Shown: positions 7,843 through 16,921, counted from the first letter of the stretch. The stretch: DNA of 64,000 bases from Ensifer oleiphilus (GCF_013371465.1 NZ_JABWDU010000003.1:930001-994000); one strand, 5' to 3'. The notes: generated by a model from the letters alone, not told the origin. Program-made: numbers and translations.

Positions 7843-9336
7843 TTGGGCCAGTTGAACAGTGCGGGATCGAGACGCACGGGCGCTGCCCGCCGTATCTACC
7901 TCGACTTGCGCGAACAGATCAGCGCCGGAATCTACGCTCCCGGCGACAGGCTGCCGTCGAGCCGCGCGCTTGCCGTAGAACTGGGCGTGTCGCGCACGAC
8001 GATCACGGCGGCGTTCGACCAGCTTGTCTCCGAGGGCTATATCAGCAGCCATCAGGGCGCAGCGTCGCTCGTCTCGTATATCGCCGGAGAAAAGACGCAG
8101 CATCGGGGGCCGTCACTGCAATGGACCCAACGGCCGATGTCTGCCTATGCCGCCCGACTGATGGAGCTTCCGATCCAATATGCCGCGAGCCGGCCGGGGC
8201 TGGAGTTCGATTTTCGCTATGGCGATATCGCTGCCGCCGACTTTCCGACATTGCTGTGGCGGCGGGCGATGAATGCTGCGCTGCTGCGCCGTCGCGGGAG
8301 CCTGTTCTACGAGCACCCGGCGGGCTCCGCGTTGTTGAGACAACACCTTCAGAGCTATCTCTGGAGGGCGCGCGGCATTCGCTGCGGCAGCGATCAGATC
8401 ATCGTCGTGTCCGGCTCGCAGCAGGCACTCGATCTGTGCGCCCGCGTCCTCGTCGACAACGGCGACCGCGTCGTCATTGAGAACCCGTGTTACGCCATGG
8501 CGCGCAACATCATGGCCGCCGTCGGCGCTGATATCATCGCCGTTTCCTGCGACGACGCCGGGCTTGTTGTGGAAGACCTGCCGCGCCAGGGACAATCGGC
8601 ACTCGCCTATGTGACGCCGAGCCACCAGTTTCCGCTGGGCGGCGTCTTGCCGCAAAGCCGGCGGGAGGCGCTGCTCACATGGGCCTATGCGGCGGGAGCC
8701 TATGTCGTCGAGGACGACTACGACGGCGAGTACCGTTACGATGTCAAGCCGATACCGCCGCTGTTTCAATCGGATCAGGACCGGGTCATCTATGTCGGCA
8801 CCGTGTCGAAGACGCTTTCGCCGGCCCTCCGGCTCGGCTACCTCGTCGTTCCCCGGCCGTTGATCGACGTCTTCACCAGGAGCAAGCAGCTCGCCGACCG
8901 TCACAGCCCGACCCTTGAGCAGGAGGCGCTCACGATCCTGTTGGAAAGTGGCGCATACGAGCGCCATGTCCGCAAGATGCGTCGGTCCAATGCGGACCGT
9001 CGGGCCGCGTTGATCTCGACCCTGACATCATGCTTTGGCGAAAAGATCGATATCGTCGGCACATCGGCCGGGCTGCATGTCGTCGTCTGGTTCCGTGATA
9101 TCGGCGCACAGCACGAGGCGCGACTGATCGAAGCCGCCCAGGAGGCAAGGATTGGCATCTACCCGGTGTCGCCGCTCTATCTCGAACGCAAGCCGGACCT
9201 CGCCGGCCTGGTCCTTGGCTATGCCGCGCTGACACCGGATGAATTGCGCCGCGGTGCGGAGAAGCTGGCGTTGGCCGTTCACGGTTTCGAAGCGCTCTTG
9301 TCCGGCTCAAGCGACGGTGAAGCCGCCCAAATCTAG
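7843..9336 (+). CDS. MocR/PdxR-type GntR-aminotransferase regulator
   Basis: A 497-residue fusion of an N-terminal GntR winged helix (about residues 15-80, [21 protein letters not shown]) and a class I aminotransferase domain (about 110-480). The PLP-binding lysine lies in [13 protein letters not shown], near residue 323, and the DYDGEYRYD motif is intact. The start is TTG, supported by GGAG seven bases upstream. MocR proteins sense PLP or PLP adducts and control vitamin B6, GABA, taurine or similar genes. Divergence from the PaiB-like operon points to that target. Its stop codon shares the CTAG tetramer with the stop of the convergent flavoprotein gene. Confidence 0.88.
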   Translation: MGQLNSAGSRRTGAARRIYLDLREQISAGIYAPGDRLPSSRALAVELGVSRTTITAAFDQLVSEGYISSHQGAASLVSYIAGEKTQHRGPSLQWTQRPMSAYAARLMELPIQYAASRPGLEFDFRYGDIAAADFPTLLWRRAMNAALLRRRGSLFYEHPAGSALLRQHLQSYLWRARGIRCGSDQIIVVSGSQQALDLCARVLVDNGDRVVIENPCYAMARNIMAAVGADIIAVSCDDAGLVVEDLPRQGQSALAYVTPSHQFPLGGVLPQSRREALLTWAYAAGAYVVEDDYDGEYRYDVKPIPPLFQSDQDRVIYVGTVSKTLSPALRLGYLVVPRPLIDVFTRSKQLADRHSPTLEQEALTILLESGAYERHVRKMRRSNADRRAALISTLTSCFGEKIDIVGTSAGLHVVVWFRDIGAQHEARLIEAAQEARIGIYPVSPLYLERKPDLAGLVLGYAALTPDELRRGAEKLALAVHGFEALLSGSSDGEAAQI

Positions 9337-10433
9337 ATTTCCGCCACCAGCCTCGCCAGCGCCAGGGAAGCGGTCAGGCCAGGCGATTCGATGCCGAACA
9401 GGTTGATCAGGCCGGGCACGCCGTGCACGCCTGGCCCTTGAACGTCGAAGTCCTGGCTTGCCACCTCGGGCGGCACGATCTTCGGCCGGATGCCGGAATA
9501 GGCAGGGACCAGCGCGCCGTCTTTCAGATCTGGATAGTAGCGCCGCACGCCGGCATAGAACGACGCAGCTTTCGTCGGATCGACGTCATAGGTCAACGTC
9601 TCGATCCACTCGATATCAGGCCCGAAGCGCGCTTGCCCGGCCATGTCGAGCGTCAGATGGATGCCGAGACCGCCTTTGACCGGCACCGGATAGATCAATC
9701 GCGAAAACGGCGCTTTGCCGACATGCGAGAAATAGTCGCCCTTGGCGTAATACGCCTTCGGCACGCGTGCCTTCGGCATGCCCTCGATCAGCCGCGCCAC
9801 CTTCGGCGCGGCAAGGCCAGCGGCGTTGACGAACAGGCGGCAGGCAAGGCTCATCGGTTCGGCACCGCCGACCTTAACGACGATGCCGCCGCCCGTGACA
9901 TTGCCGCCTTCGACCGGGCTGTTGAGCGCAAGGACCGCACCGGCATTCTCGGCGTCGCCCAGTAGCGACAGCATATAGGCATGGCTGTCGATGATGCCCG
10001 TCGACGGCGACAGGAGTGCGCCGGTCGTCGCCAGCGCCGGTTCAAGCGCACGCGCTTCGGCTGCTGAGATCTGCCGGAGGTCAGGCACGCCATTTCGTGC
10101 CGCCTGGGCGGCGATATCGGGCAAATGCTCCAGCTCGGCGGCTGAGGTCGCGACGATCAGCTTGCCGCACTGTCGATGGGGGATGCCCCGTTCGCGGCAA
10201 TAGGCATAAAGCAGCGTCCGACCCTCGACGCACAGCCGCGCCATCAGGCTGCCCGGTGGATAATAGATCCCGGCATGGATGACTTCGCTGTTGCGCGAAG
10301 ATGTTTCGCTGCCGATGCGATCCGCCGCCTCGAGCAGGATGACACCGCGGCCGGCTTGCGCGAGCGCGCGAGCGACGGCGAGGCCTACGACCCCGGCTCC
10401 CGCGACAATGCATTCCACATGTTCAAGAGACAT
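9333..10433 (-). CDS. L-2-hydroxyglutarate oxidase-like FAD oxidoreductase
   Basis: A 366-residue flavoprotein of the DAO superfamily. The FAD-binding [14 protein letters not shown] is near the N-terminus, followed by [20 protein letters not shown], which is characteristic of the LhgO/L2HGDH group. The C-terminal segment SGIRPKI and [13 protein letters not shown] complete the fold. LhgO oxidises L-2-hydroxyglutarate to 2-oxoglutarate and passes electrons to the quinone pool. I chose the ATG at 10433 rather than 10448 by homology of the opening; both are possible. It overlaps the convergent MocR gene by four bases. Confidence 0.75.
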   Translation of the reverse strand: MSLEHVECIVAGAGVVGLAVARALAQAGRGVILLEAADRIGSETSSRNSEVIHAGIYYPPGSLMARLCVEGRTLLYAYCRERGIPHRQCGKLIVATSAAELEHLPDIAAQAARNGVPDLRQISAAEARALEPALATTGALLSPSTGIIDSHAYMLSLLGDAENAGAVLALNSPVEGGNVTGGGIVVKVGGAEPMSLACRLFVNAAGLAAPKVARLIEGMPKARVPKAYYAKGDYFSHVGKAPFSRLIYPVPVKGGLGIHLTLDMAGQARFGPDIEWIETLTYDVDPTKAASFYAGVRRYYPDLKDGALVPAYSGIRPKIVPPEVASQDFDVQGPGVHGVPGLINLFGIESPGLTASLALARLVAEI

Positions 10434-10515
10434 GGCAGACCCCGACAACAGCGCGCACGACGTATGACGCGTCCTTGACGATGATGCGGTACCACAGGAT
10501 CGCGGAATGCGTCAG

Positions 10516-10545
10516 ACAGTACGGGCCGTCGACGGCCCGTACTGT
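10516..10545 (-). terminator. Perfect 30-base palindrome downstream of minE
   Basis: Arms of 15 bases, ACAGTACGGGCCGTC and GACGGCCCGTACTGT, meet with no spacer. It lies 28 bases beyond the minE stop and probably ends the minCDE transcript, although no T tract follows on the minus strand. A protein-binding site is an alternative. Confidence 0.55.
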
Positions 10546-10573
10546 TTGGGATCTCGGACTATGGAGCCGTTTT

Positions 10574-10837
10574 TCAGGCCGCCCGAGCGCTTGCCGCGAG
10601 CGGGATCTCGATGTCGACTTCCAGCGTCGTCACGTGCTCGCCGCGATCCATCTTGACGGTGACCTTGTCGTCGTCGATCTGGACGTGCTTGGAGATGACC
10701 GCAAGGATCTCTTCCCTGAGGATGGCGACGAGATCGGATTGGCCGACGGAAGCCCGCTCATGCGCCAGCAGCACCTGCAGTCGCTCGCGCGCGGTCGGGG
10801 CCGAGGTCTGCTTCTTGAAGAAACGGAAAATGCTCAT
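10574..10837 (-). CDS. minE: MinE, cell division topological specificity factor
   Basis: An 87-residue MinE. The N-terminal amphipathic membrane-targeting segment is [10 protein letters not shown], followed by the MinD-contact helix [14 protein letters not shown] and the topological-specificity domain (about residues 35-80). MinE stimulates MinD ATPase and drives MinCD away from midcell. The start codon overlaps the minD stop by four bases (ATGA), so translation is coupled. A tandem minC-minD-minE order on a secondary replicon matches S. meliloti pSymB. Confidence 0.97.
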   Translation of the reverse strand: MSIFRFFKKQTSAPTARERLQVLLAHERASVGQSDLVAILREEILAVISKHVQIDDDKVTVKMDRGEHVTTLEVDIEIPLAASARAA

Positions 10838-11649
10838 GCTGCCCTCCGTCCGAAGATCTTGCCGAACAGACCGCGCTTTTCGCCCGGGATGGTCATCGGC
10901 ACGGTTTCGCCAGCAAGCCGGCGGGCGGCGTCGAGATAGGCGAGCGCCGGGGCAGACTTGCTGTCGGCGAGCGTCACCGGCGCGCCGATGTTGGATGCCC
11001 TGAGCACGTCCATGCTCTCGGGAACGATGCCGAGAAGCGGGATCGACAGGATTTCGAGCACATCTTCGACCTTCAGCATGTCGCCGCGCTCGGCGCGCAG
11101 CGCGTCATAGCGGGTCAGAAGCAGGTGCTTCTCGACGCGTTCGCCGCGCTCGGCCTTTTCGGTCTTGGCATCGAGCAGGCCGATGATCCGGTCGGAGTCG
11201 CGAACCGAGGAAACTTCCGGATTGGTGACAATCACCGCCATGTCGGCATGGCGCATGGCAAGCGTTGCACCGCGCTCGATGCCGGCCGGGCTGTCGCAGA
11301 TGATCCAGTCGAAATGCTTCTTCAGGTCGTTGATGACCCGCTCCACGCCTTCCGGCGTCAGGCTGTCCTTGTCGCGGGTCTGCGATGCCGGCAGCAGGAA
11401 CAGCGTGTCCAGGCGCTTGTCGCGGATCAGCGCCTGCGGCAGCTTGGCGTCGCCCTGGATGACGTTGACCATGTCGTAAACGACCCGGCGCTCGGCACCC
11501 ATGACGAGGTCGAGATTGCGCAGGCCGACATCGAAATCGACGACGACGGTCTTCTCGTTGCGCTGCGCGAGTGCTGCGCCGAGAGCAGCGGTCGACGTCG
11601 TCTTGCCGACGCCGCCTTTGCCCGATGTAACAACAACTACTTTCGCCAT
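10834..11649 (-). CDS. minD: MinD, septum site-determining ATPase
   Basis: A 271-residue ParA/MinD-family ATPase. The deviant Walker A motif GKGGVGKTT lies at residues 10-18, with the signature lysine first. The C-terminal amphipathic helix LFGKIFGRR is the membrane-targeting sequence. MinD binds the inner membrane when ATP-bound, recruits MinC to block FtsZ ring assembly, and is displaced by MinE. The start at 11649 is chosen for AGGAG six bases upstream; an upstream in-frame ATG at 11676 lacks a site. It follows minC by 32 bases. Confidence 0.97.
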   Translation of the reverse strand: MAKVVVVTSGKGGVGKTTSTAALGAALAQRNEKTVVVDFDVGLRNLDLVMGAERRVVYDMVNVIQGDAKLPQALIRDKRLDTLFLLPASQTRDKDSLTPEGVERVINDLKKHFDWIICDSPAGIERGATLAMRHADMAVIVTNPEVSSVRDSDRIIGLLDAKTEKAERGERVEKHLLLTRYDALRAERGDMLKVEDVLEILSIPLLGIVPESMDVLRASNIGAPVTLADSKSAPALAYLDAARRLAGETVPMTIPGEKRGLFGKIFGRRAA

Positions 11650-11681
11650 CTTCCGCTCCTGTTTCCTGTCCGGCATCCGGC

Positions 11682-12425
11682 TCAGTTAAGTCTCTCTGCC
11701 ATGATCGAGTCGTCCTCGAGCCAAAGCTGCACCGATTGTCCGCGAAGCTCGGCCGCCATGTCGTCGGCGGTCTTGTAGACGCCGTCGATGGCCAGCAATT
11801 CCGCCTCGAGCCGCCTGCAGAAGATGCGCGCCGAGGTGTTGCCGACCGAACCCGCAAGCGCCCGCCCGCGGAGCGCCCCGTAGATATGAATCGAACCGCC
11901 GGCGATGATTTCCGCACCCGATGCGACCGAGCCGATCACGGTGACGTCGCCTTCCGGAAAGATCACCGACTGGCCGGAACGCACCGGTTCGCGAACGATG
12001 ATCGAAGCCGTCGCCCGCGCCGCCGGTGTTTCCTGGCCGACGACGGAGACCGTGTCAGGCGCCCTTGGCTCTCCGGCGATCAATTCACCCGCAGCCGCCT
12101 CGAAATCCGGTGCCGGCCGGCCGCCCCGCATCGATGGCGGCATGCCCGGCTCGAACAGCGATGGACGCCCGCCCTCGATACCGAGGACCCGAACGTTTCT
12201 GCTGGCGAGTTCTGCGAGCAGGCCCTTCAGCTGCGGCCGGTCGATCTCGAGATCGACGATGTCGAGGACAACGGGTCGACCAAGAAAAAACCCGGCCGAG
12301 CGGGCGGCCAGATCGTCGAGCCGCGTCAGCCACGAATCGAGCGGCAGCTCGGGCGACAGCGCCAGGCTCAGGAACGAGCGGCCCTTGATACGGATCGAAC
12401 GAGCGTCTGTTAGCACTTTGATCAT
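11682..12425 (-). CDS. minC: MinC, FtsZ assembly inhibitor
   Basis: A 247-residue MinC. The N-terminal FtsZ-inhibiting domain opens with MIKVLTDARSIRIKGRSFL. The C-terminal beta-helix, about residues 145-245, contains VRSGQSVIFPEGDVTVIG and GSIHIYGALRGRALAG, the MinD-binding and dimerisation region. I chose the ATG at 12425; the frame stays open to 12791 but the extra residues look non-coding and would run through the CtrA box. First gene of minCDE, probably under CtrA control from the site 42 bases upstream. Confidence 0.95.
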   Translation of the reverse strand: MIKVLTDARSIRIKGRSFLSLALSPELPLDSWLTRLDDLAARSAGFFLGRPVVLDIVDLEIDRPQLKGLLAELASRNVRVLGIEGGRPSLFEPGMPPSMRGGRPAPDFEAAAGELIAGEPRAPDTVSVVGQETPAARATASIIVREPVRSGQSVIFPEGDVTVIGSVASGAEIIAGGSIHIYGALRGRALAGSVGNTSARIFCRRLEAELLAIDGVYKTADDMAAELRGQSVQLWLEDDSIMAERLN

Positions 12426-12776
12426 CTTCGTTAATTTTTCGTTGACGGGATCTAGGCGACGGATGGTTAACAAAAGGTTAACGACGAGCTGTCGCTTCTC
12501 GCAGATGGGCTCGGAGAAGGCTTGGCAATGCGTTCTCTGGCCGTGCCCGACGCCGCCCGCACGCCGTCCGGAATCCCGTCCCGATCGCCCTTTGGACACG
12601 AAAGGGTCCTGCAACGCCGGCCGGTCGATACCTTGAATTTTTTCTGGCTCCGGCTGCTCACCACCGTGCGCTTGCACGCTGCAGCAGTCCCCATCTGGGA
12701 ACCGAATGCAACCCAACGACGTTAAGTGGTGCGGCGGAGGTCGTCGCATCTCGCAAACGGAAGGTGATTCCCTTAG
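12426..12776. other. Gene-free region between minC and a small exported protein
   Basis: A 351-base divergent intergenic region. It holds the perfect CtrA box at 12467-12482 and an AT-rich stretch at 12421-12440 next to minC. Frames through the rest encode nothing recognisable. No RNA gene was recognised. Confidence 0.6.
12467..12482. promoter_or_regulatory. CtrA box upstream of minCDE
   Basis: TTAACAAAAGGTTAAC is an exact TTAA-N7-TTAAC CtrA site, with the extra G before it giving GTTAAC half sites on both sides. It lies 42 bases upstream of the minC start. CtrA control of minCDE has been described in S. meliloti, which supports the reading. Confidence 0.85.
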
Positions 12777-13115
12777 ATGGCGCCCAAACACATCATCGTC
12801 GCATTGCTCTTGTCATTCCCTTGCGCTGCCCCCGCAGTCGCCCAGACCCCCGAGGATCCAGCAGTCACCGCCTGCAAATCGACCGGCCTTGTCGCGCTTC
12901 AGGAACATTCCGCCGACATTACGGGGTTGGTGCTGGACCCGGAAAGCCTCGCGATCACCGCCGCCGACACAAAGGTCGAAGACGTTTCGGTCAAAACAGT
13001 GATCCTCGGAGAGGCCTATATCGAGCGTAACGGCACGGCCGGTAAGGCGGATCGGTTCGTGTGCCTGCTCGGCGAGAAGGGTAAGGTCCTCTTGACGTTC
13101 TTCACGGCGAAATGA
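12777..13115 (+). CDS. Small exported protein of unknown function
   Basis: A 112-residue protein with a signal peptide (residues 1-22, basic start, hydrophobic core and the cleavage-like PAVAQ). The mature part of about 90 residues has two cysteines, in VTACKSTG and RFVCLLGEKGK, which could form a disulfide in the periplasm. The GRADRFVCLL-type ending is seen in small rhizobial periplasmic proteins, but I recognise no named domain. Ribosome site is weak. It is divergent from minC. Confidence 0.6.
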   Translation: MAPKHIIVALLLSFPCAAPAVAQTPEDPAVTACKSTGLVALQEHSADITGLVLDPESLAITAADTKVEDVSVKTVILGEAYIERNGTAGKADRFVCLLGEKGKVLLTFFTAK

Positions 13116-13474
13116 CCGTCCGTCTCGTCGGGTATGTCTCAGAAACAACCGGCCCCGGGGCGGCCTGGCGATCGTAACCGGCTTCCGATCTCCGATGAGA
13201 GTATGAAGAATTTGTAATTATATTCCAGTGACTTGCGCCACCAAAATGTCACGATTGACTACCATTTTTCAGTGATCGGAACGGCACAAACCAGCACCGG
13301 TTGCTGGAGAACCACTGTCCCGACCAGTCGAAACAACCCGGCATCTTCAGTGTGGGCGAAAACGCCCGCAAAGGACCTGTGTCAACCAATGCGATCCGTT
13401 TACCGACGGCTCGATGGGGTTCACCTTGGCCTGGCGCACATGCGGGATGCTGCACACAACAAAGGAGCATGATC
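13116..13474. other. Gene-free region before a second small exported protein
   Basis: A 359-base stretch with an AT-rich segment at about 13205-13225 that could hold a promoter for the gene at 13475. Frames here look non-coding. No riboswitch or RNA family was recognised. Confidence 0.45.
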
Positions 13475-13825
13475 ATGAACCGCATCGCAAAGCTCTCCAT
13501 TATCGCAGCGCTTTCCGCCATGACCTTCGGCGGCATCTCCTACGCGGCAAGCACGACCATGAACTGGCCGGCACAAATCGAACAGACGGTACACAGTTTC
13601 AAGGGCGACAAGTTCACGGTGGTCAATATCGACACCTTGGACAAGTTGAGCGAGACCAGAACCTGGATCGACCAGGCGACACCCGCCCAGCTTGCCGCCC
13701 TGCACAAGGCGGTCGACGGCAACAAGGATCTTGTCGCCAAGCTCAAGGCCCAGAATGTCGAACTCAACAACATTGTCGGGGCTGAACAGGCAGCCGACGG
13801 CAGCCTGACCCTGTACCTCAAGTAA
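13475..13825 (+). CDS. Small exported protein of unknown function
   Basis: A 116-residue protein with a clear signal peptide (MNRIAKLSIIAALSAMTFGG, cleavage near ISYAAS). The mature part has the pattern DTLDKLSETRTWIDQATPAQLAAL, which looks helical, and ends in a short beta-like LTLYLK. Similar small periplasmic proteins occur in Rhizobiaceae, but I do not know a function. The ATG at 13475 is preferred over 13469 because AAAGGAG ends seven bases before it. A large inverted repeat follows the stop. Confidence 0.65.
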   Translation: MNRIAKLSIIAALSAMTFGGISYAASTTMNWPAQIEQTVHSFKGDKFTVVNIDTLDKLSETRTWIDQATPAQLAALHKAVDGNKDLVAKLKAQNVELNNIVGAEQAADGSLTLYLK

Positions 13826-13832
13826 GACCGAA

Positions 13833-13881
13833 GGCACGCGCGCCATCGCTCGTCTTGTCAAGACCGATGGCGCGCGTTGCC
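13833..13881 (+). terminator. Large inverted repeat after the small exported protein
   Basis: GGCACGCGCGCCATCG (13833-13848) can pair with CGATGGCGCGCGTTGCC (13865-13881), with a single bulged base and a 16-base loop. It starts eight bases after the stop codon. There is no T tract, so termination is likely but not certain. Confidence 0.6.
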
Positions 13882-14115
13882 GTTGACCCGTTTCCGGCGG
13901 ACCAGATGCGGGCTTCTGTCGTGCGGCCGGACTCTTTGACGAAACGCATCGGATTTCGAACCGGCCAAATGGAAGAGGGCCCCAACGGACATGGTTTGGC
14001 GGCCGAGCCGTCCGTGACGTTCTGGACCGGTCGGAACCTGACGCCTGGCTTGCACGTCGAGCGAGCCCGTGGCGGCTGGCATCGGCATCTTCGAAACGCC
14101 TGCTCAAATCACGAC

Positions 14116-14832
14116 TCAGAGCTTTCTGATGATCGCGGCAGCGACAGGCGGAGCGATGAATTGCAACAGCTTCAACAGCTTCGCCTTGCCGACATGAACC
14201 CGCGACCTGCCGGGCTCCAGAGCGCGTACGATTGCCGCAGCGGCCGTGTTGGCGGTGATTTTGCCGCGGCCGCGCCCAGCGGTCATCGGCGTCTCGACCA
14301 ACGGCAACACCACATCCACCACTCTGACGGAGGTCTGCTGGTATTGTACCCGAAGAGCATCCGAAAACATGCGCAAGCCCGCTTTCGTGGCGCTGTAGAC
14401 TGCCGACGTCGCCTTTGGATAGCACGCAAGGGCAGAGCCGATATTGACGATCACGAACGGGCGCGCCGGCGTGTTCGGTAAAAGCAGCCGCGACAGGATG
14501 ATGGGCGCGACAAGATTGGTCTCGACTTCGGCGACGATCTGTTCGATGCCGTAGTGTGGTTCATCGAGCCTGACGTTATGCTGGATCGCTGCGTTGTTGA
14601 TGAGACCATCGATGACATCTGCTTCCGCCAATTCGCCACCAAGGGCGGCAACAGCCGCCTGGTCGCGGATATCCAGCAGCCGCACCTCTATCCGTTCATC
14701 ACGTTGCGCCAAGCCTCTCAGCCGCTCCCTGTCCCGGCCAAGCGCAACGACGCCATGACCTTTTGCAGCCAGTTGCAGGGCGATCTCCAGACCTATTCCG
14801 GAACTTGCCCCAGTGACGACGTATCGTGCCAT
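14116..14832 (-). CDS. Short-chain dehydrogenase (DltE-like)
   Basis: A 238-residue classical SDR with the cofactor motif TGASSGIG at residues 7-14, NNAA at 79-82, and the catalytic set Ser133, Tyr146 and Lys150 (YSATK). It therefore should be an active NAD(P)-dependent oxidoreductase of unknown substrate. The family resembles DltE-type oxidoreductases. It is divergent from the Crp/Fnr gene with a 51-base gap, and the palindrome at 14890-14903 lies 58 bases upstream, so the Crp-type protein may control it. Confidence 0.8.
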   Translation of the reverse strand: MARYVVTGASSGIGLEIALQLAAKGHGVVALGRDRERLRGLAQRDERIEVRLLDIRDQAAVAALGGELAEADVIDGLINNAAIQHNVRLDEPHYGIEQIVAEVETNLVAPIILSRLLLPNTPARPFVIVNIGSALACYPKATSAVYSATKAGLRMFSDALRVQYQQTSVRVVDVVLPLVETPMTAGRGRGKITANTAAAAIVRALEPGRSRVHVGKAKLLKLLQFIAPPVAAAIIRKL

Positions 14833-14883
14833 GTTATCAATTCCCGTTGATTGAACAATCGAGCCTGGAGCAAGTGGAAGCGA

Positions 14884-15510
14884 ATGGCATTAACCGAGGT
14901 TAAGCACCCGAAAGGCGCAGCGATTTCGCTGTTCGAGCGCATTGCAGGGCAATCGCTTGCGAACACGGAGCGCCTGGCCGAAGCAATTCATGTTCGCCCG
15001 GTGAAGCCCGGAGAGACGATTTTCGACCAGGACGAGCCGCATCCCTACATCTATGTGATCGAGACCGGCCTGGTTAAGCTCACCTACCTTCGCGCCGACG
15101 GTGAGGAATGGATCAAATCCTTCGCTGCCGAAGGGCGGTTCTTCGCAAGTCTTTCGGCCTTGCTGCCGATGGGACGCGCTACTTTTTCCGCAGTCGCCAT
15201 CGAAGCCTGTCGTCTGGAGAGAATTCCGTTCGCGACGCTGCAAGCACTGGTCGACATCGATCTCGGCTGGTCGCGGATGCTGCGCAACGCCCTGATGATC
15301 CTTGCCGAACGCAAGGAGCGCCGAGAGCGCCAGTTCCTGACACTCGATCCGGAGGAACGCTACCGGTCGCTGATCGCCGAGGAACCGGATCTGGTCTTAC
15401 GGGCACCCCAGAAGGACCTTGCAGGCTATCTCGGCATCACGCCGGTCGGCCTCAGCCGCATCGCCAAGCGCGTTCGCGAGGAAGCGGATACCAGACTTAA
15501 CCCGGGTTAA
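14884..15510 (+). CDS. Crp/Fnr-family transcriptional regulator
   Basis: A 208-residue regulator with a cyclic-nucleotide-type beta-roll at about residues 20-120, a dimerisation helix, and a C-terminal winged helix containing KDLAGYLGITPVGLSRIAKR. No N-terminal cysteine cluster is present, so it is not an oxygen-sensing FNR. I prefer ATG 14884; a TTG at 14851 is possible. Two 14-base palindromes of the form TTAAC-N4-GTTAA overlap codons 3-7 and the stop codon of this gene. These have the size of Fnr/Crp sites and suggest autoregulation. Confidence 0.85.
   Translation: MALTEVKHPKGAAISLFERIAGQSLANTERLAEAIHVRPVKPGETIFDQDEPHPYIYVIETGLVKLTYLRADGEEWIKSFAAEGRFFASLSALLPMGRATFSAVAIEACRLERIPFATLQALVDIDLGWSRMLRNALMILAERKERRERQFLTLDPEERYRSLIAEEPDLVLRAPQKDLAGYLGITPVGLSRIAKRVREEADTRLNPG
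14890..14903. promoter_or_regulatory. Candidate Crp/Fnr-type operator 1
   Basis: TTAACCGAGGTTAA is a perfect palindrome apart from its two central bases. Length and spacing (TTAAC-N4-GTTAA) match the Fnr/Crp site plan. It overlaps the first codons of the regulator gene and lies upstream of the divergent SDR. Confidence 0.55.
15497..15510. promoter_or_regulatory. Candidate Crp/Fnr-type operator 2
   Basis: TTAACCCGGGTTAA is a perfect 14-base palindrome with the same half-site as the one at 14890-14903. It contains the stop codon of the regulator and lies 57 bases upstream of the methyltransferase-like gene. Confidence 0.55.
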
Positions 15511-15567
15511 TGCTTGCGGCGCTGCAAGGCGCAATACCTGCTCCGGTTCAACAACGGGAGCAACACC

Positions 15568-16137
15568 TTGACCAATACCGCATCGGACACCCTGCTCTTC
15601 CTGCGCTCATGGCTGACAAAGCCATTGGAAGTCGCCGCTATCGCCCCCTCAAGCACGCGATTGGCTGCAGCCATGACCACCGAAATCAGTCGGTACACCG
15701 GTGACGTCCTGGAGCTTGGCCCCGGAACCGGCATTTTCACGCGCGCACTTCTGCAAAATGGTGTCCGACAGGACCAACTGGTTCTGGTGGAACGAAATCC
15801 GGCCTTTGCCGCGTTGCTGCGGGGCCGTTTTCCCGAGGCTACACTGATCGAGGGTGATGCGCAGCACTTGCGGCTGCCGGCAACACGCAAGATCGGCGCC
15901 GCCATCAGCGGCCTGCCGCTGCTCTCCATGCCGAGACAAGCGGTTCGCGATATCCTTGAGGCGGTCTTTCGGCACCTTGCCAATGACGGTTGCCTCTTCC
16001 AGTTCACTTACGGACCGCGTTGCCCCGTGCCGGCTGCGCTGCTCGAAGTACTTCGCCTCGAGGCGTCGTTCCTGCGCTGGGTGCCGCTCAATCTCCCGCC
16101 GGCCAGCGTCTACCAGCTGTCCCGCCGTCCGGCGTAA
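15568..16137 (+). CDS. Phospholipid N-methyltransferase-like SAM enzyme
   Basis: A 189-residue class I SAM-dependent methyltransferase. Motif I is VLELGPGTGIFTRALL, and the acidic motif II lies in LVLVERNPAF. The general form is that of the small rhizobial PmtA group, which methylates phosphatidylethanolamine towards phosphatidylcholine at the inner membrane, and also of KsgA-like proteins; I favour the former by size and by SGLPLLSMP. I chose TTG at 15568 because GGGAG lies seven bases upstream; a TTG at 15514 would extend it by 18 residues. It follows the Crp/Fnr gene on the same strand. Confidence 0.65.
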   Translation: MTNTASDTLLFLRSWLTKPLEVAAIAPSSTRLAAAMTTEISRYTGDVLELGPGTGIFTRALLQNGVRQDQLVLVERNPAFAALLRGRFPEATLIEGDAQHLRLPATRKIGAAISGLPLLSMPRQAVRDILEAVFRHLANDGCLFQFTYGPRCPVPAALLEVLRLEASFLRWVPLNLPPASVYQLSRRPA

Positions 16138-16180
16138 CAGGGCGGACGGACCAGGGCGCGCGCTCGAAGCTGTTCGCGGC

Positions 16181-16921
16181 TCACCTGCGCACGCGACGGA
16201 CGACCACGATGCCCGCAGCGCTCATCAGGGCCAGCACATACCAGGTTGCCGCGTAGACGAGGTGGCTGTTGCGGAAGTTGACCACGGTCAAGCCGCCGAC
16301 CGGCAGGCCGCCGGGATTGGGCGTGGCGTCTGCATCGATGAAATAGGGGGCGACATCCACCAGTCCCTGCGCTCTGGCGATCGCATCGACATCGCGCGAA
16401 TACCACCGCCTGGTGGCCGGGTCGTTGGAGCGCAGGAAACCGCCATCCGGCTCGGTCATGCGAAGAAGGCCGGTGACCCGGCCAGCCCCAGGCAATTGAC
16501 TTCCCGGGCGTGCCGCAGCATCGCGTCGATCCGCTGGCACAAAACCACGGTTGATTAGGATGGTCGTGTGGTCGTCGACGACCATCGGCGTGAGCACCCA
16601 GAAACCGGCGCCGCGTTCGGTAACAGCCTGGACCAGGGCCTCCTTGTCATGCGCGAAAACACCCATCGCAGTGACCCGGCGATATTCGTCCTTGTCCGCG
16701 CTGATGCCAGGCCATTCCGATTGGGCTGGAGCCGGCACCGGTTCGGCAAGAACCCGGGCGTCGACCCGCGCGATCAGGTCGAGCTTCCAGAAAAGCCGCT
16801 TCACCTGCCAGGTGCCGAGAGCGATGAAAGCCGCCATCAGCACCGACAAGGCGACCGTCAGAACGACACGCGAGCGGGAGGCTTCTGCCCCCGTCCTTGT
16901 CTCTGCCGATCGGTCGTCCAT
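16181..16921 (-). CDS. SURF1-family oxidase assembly protein
   Basis: A 246-residue SURF1/Shy1 protein with two membrane helices, near residues 20-37 and 219-237, bracketing a periplasmic domain. ALGTWQVKRL after the first helix and ILINRGFVP in the middle are family signatures. SURF1 proteins help insert heme a/o into heme-copper oxidases. It follows cyoD by 22 bases and is the last gene of the cyo operon, a common alphaproteobacterial arrangement. I chose ATG at 16921; a TTG lies at 16936. Confidence 0.9.
   Translation of the reverse strand: MDDRSAETRTGAEASRSRVVLTVALSVLMAAFIALGTWQVKRLFWKLDLIARVDARVLAEPVPAPAQSEWPGISADKDEYRRVTAMGVFAHDKEALVQAVTERGAGFWVLTPMVVDDHTTILINRGFVPADRRDAAARPGSQLPGAGRVTGLLRMTEPDGGFLRSNDPATRRWYSRDVDAIARAQGLVDVAPYFIDADATPNPGGLPVGGLTVVNFRNSHLVYAATWYVLALMSAAGIVVVRRVRR

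Noticed and set aside
12426-12791. N-terminal extension of minC up to 12791
   Set aside because: The extra 122 residues do not resemble MinC and would translate through the CtrA promoter region.
13116-13474. Possible riboswitch or RNA leader before the second small exported protein
   Set aside because: No conserved core of a known RNA family was recognised and no convincing multi-stem fold was seen by eye.
14836-14851. ATCAA-N6-TTGAT near the SDR start considered as an FNR site
   Set aside because: The half-sites point the wrong way round for FNR.
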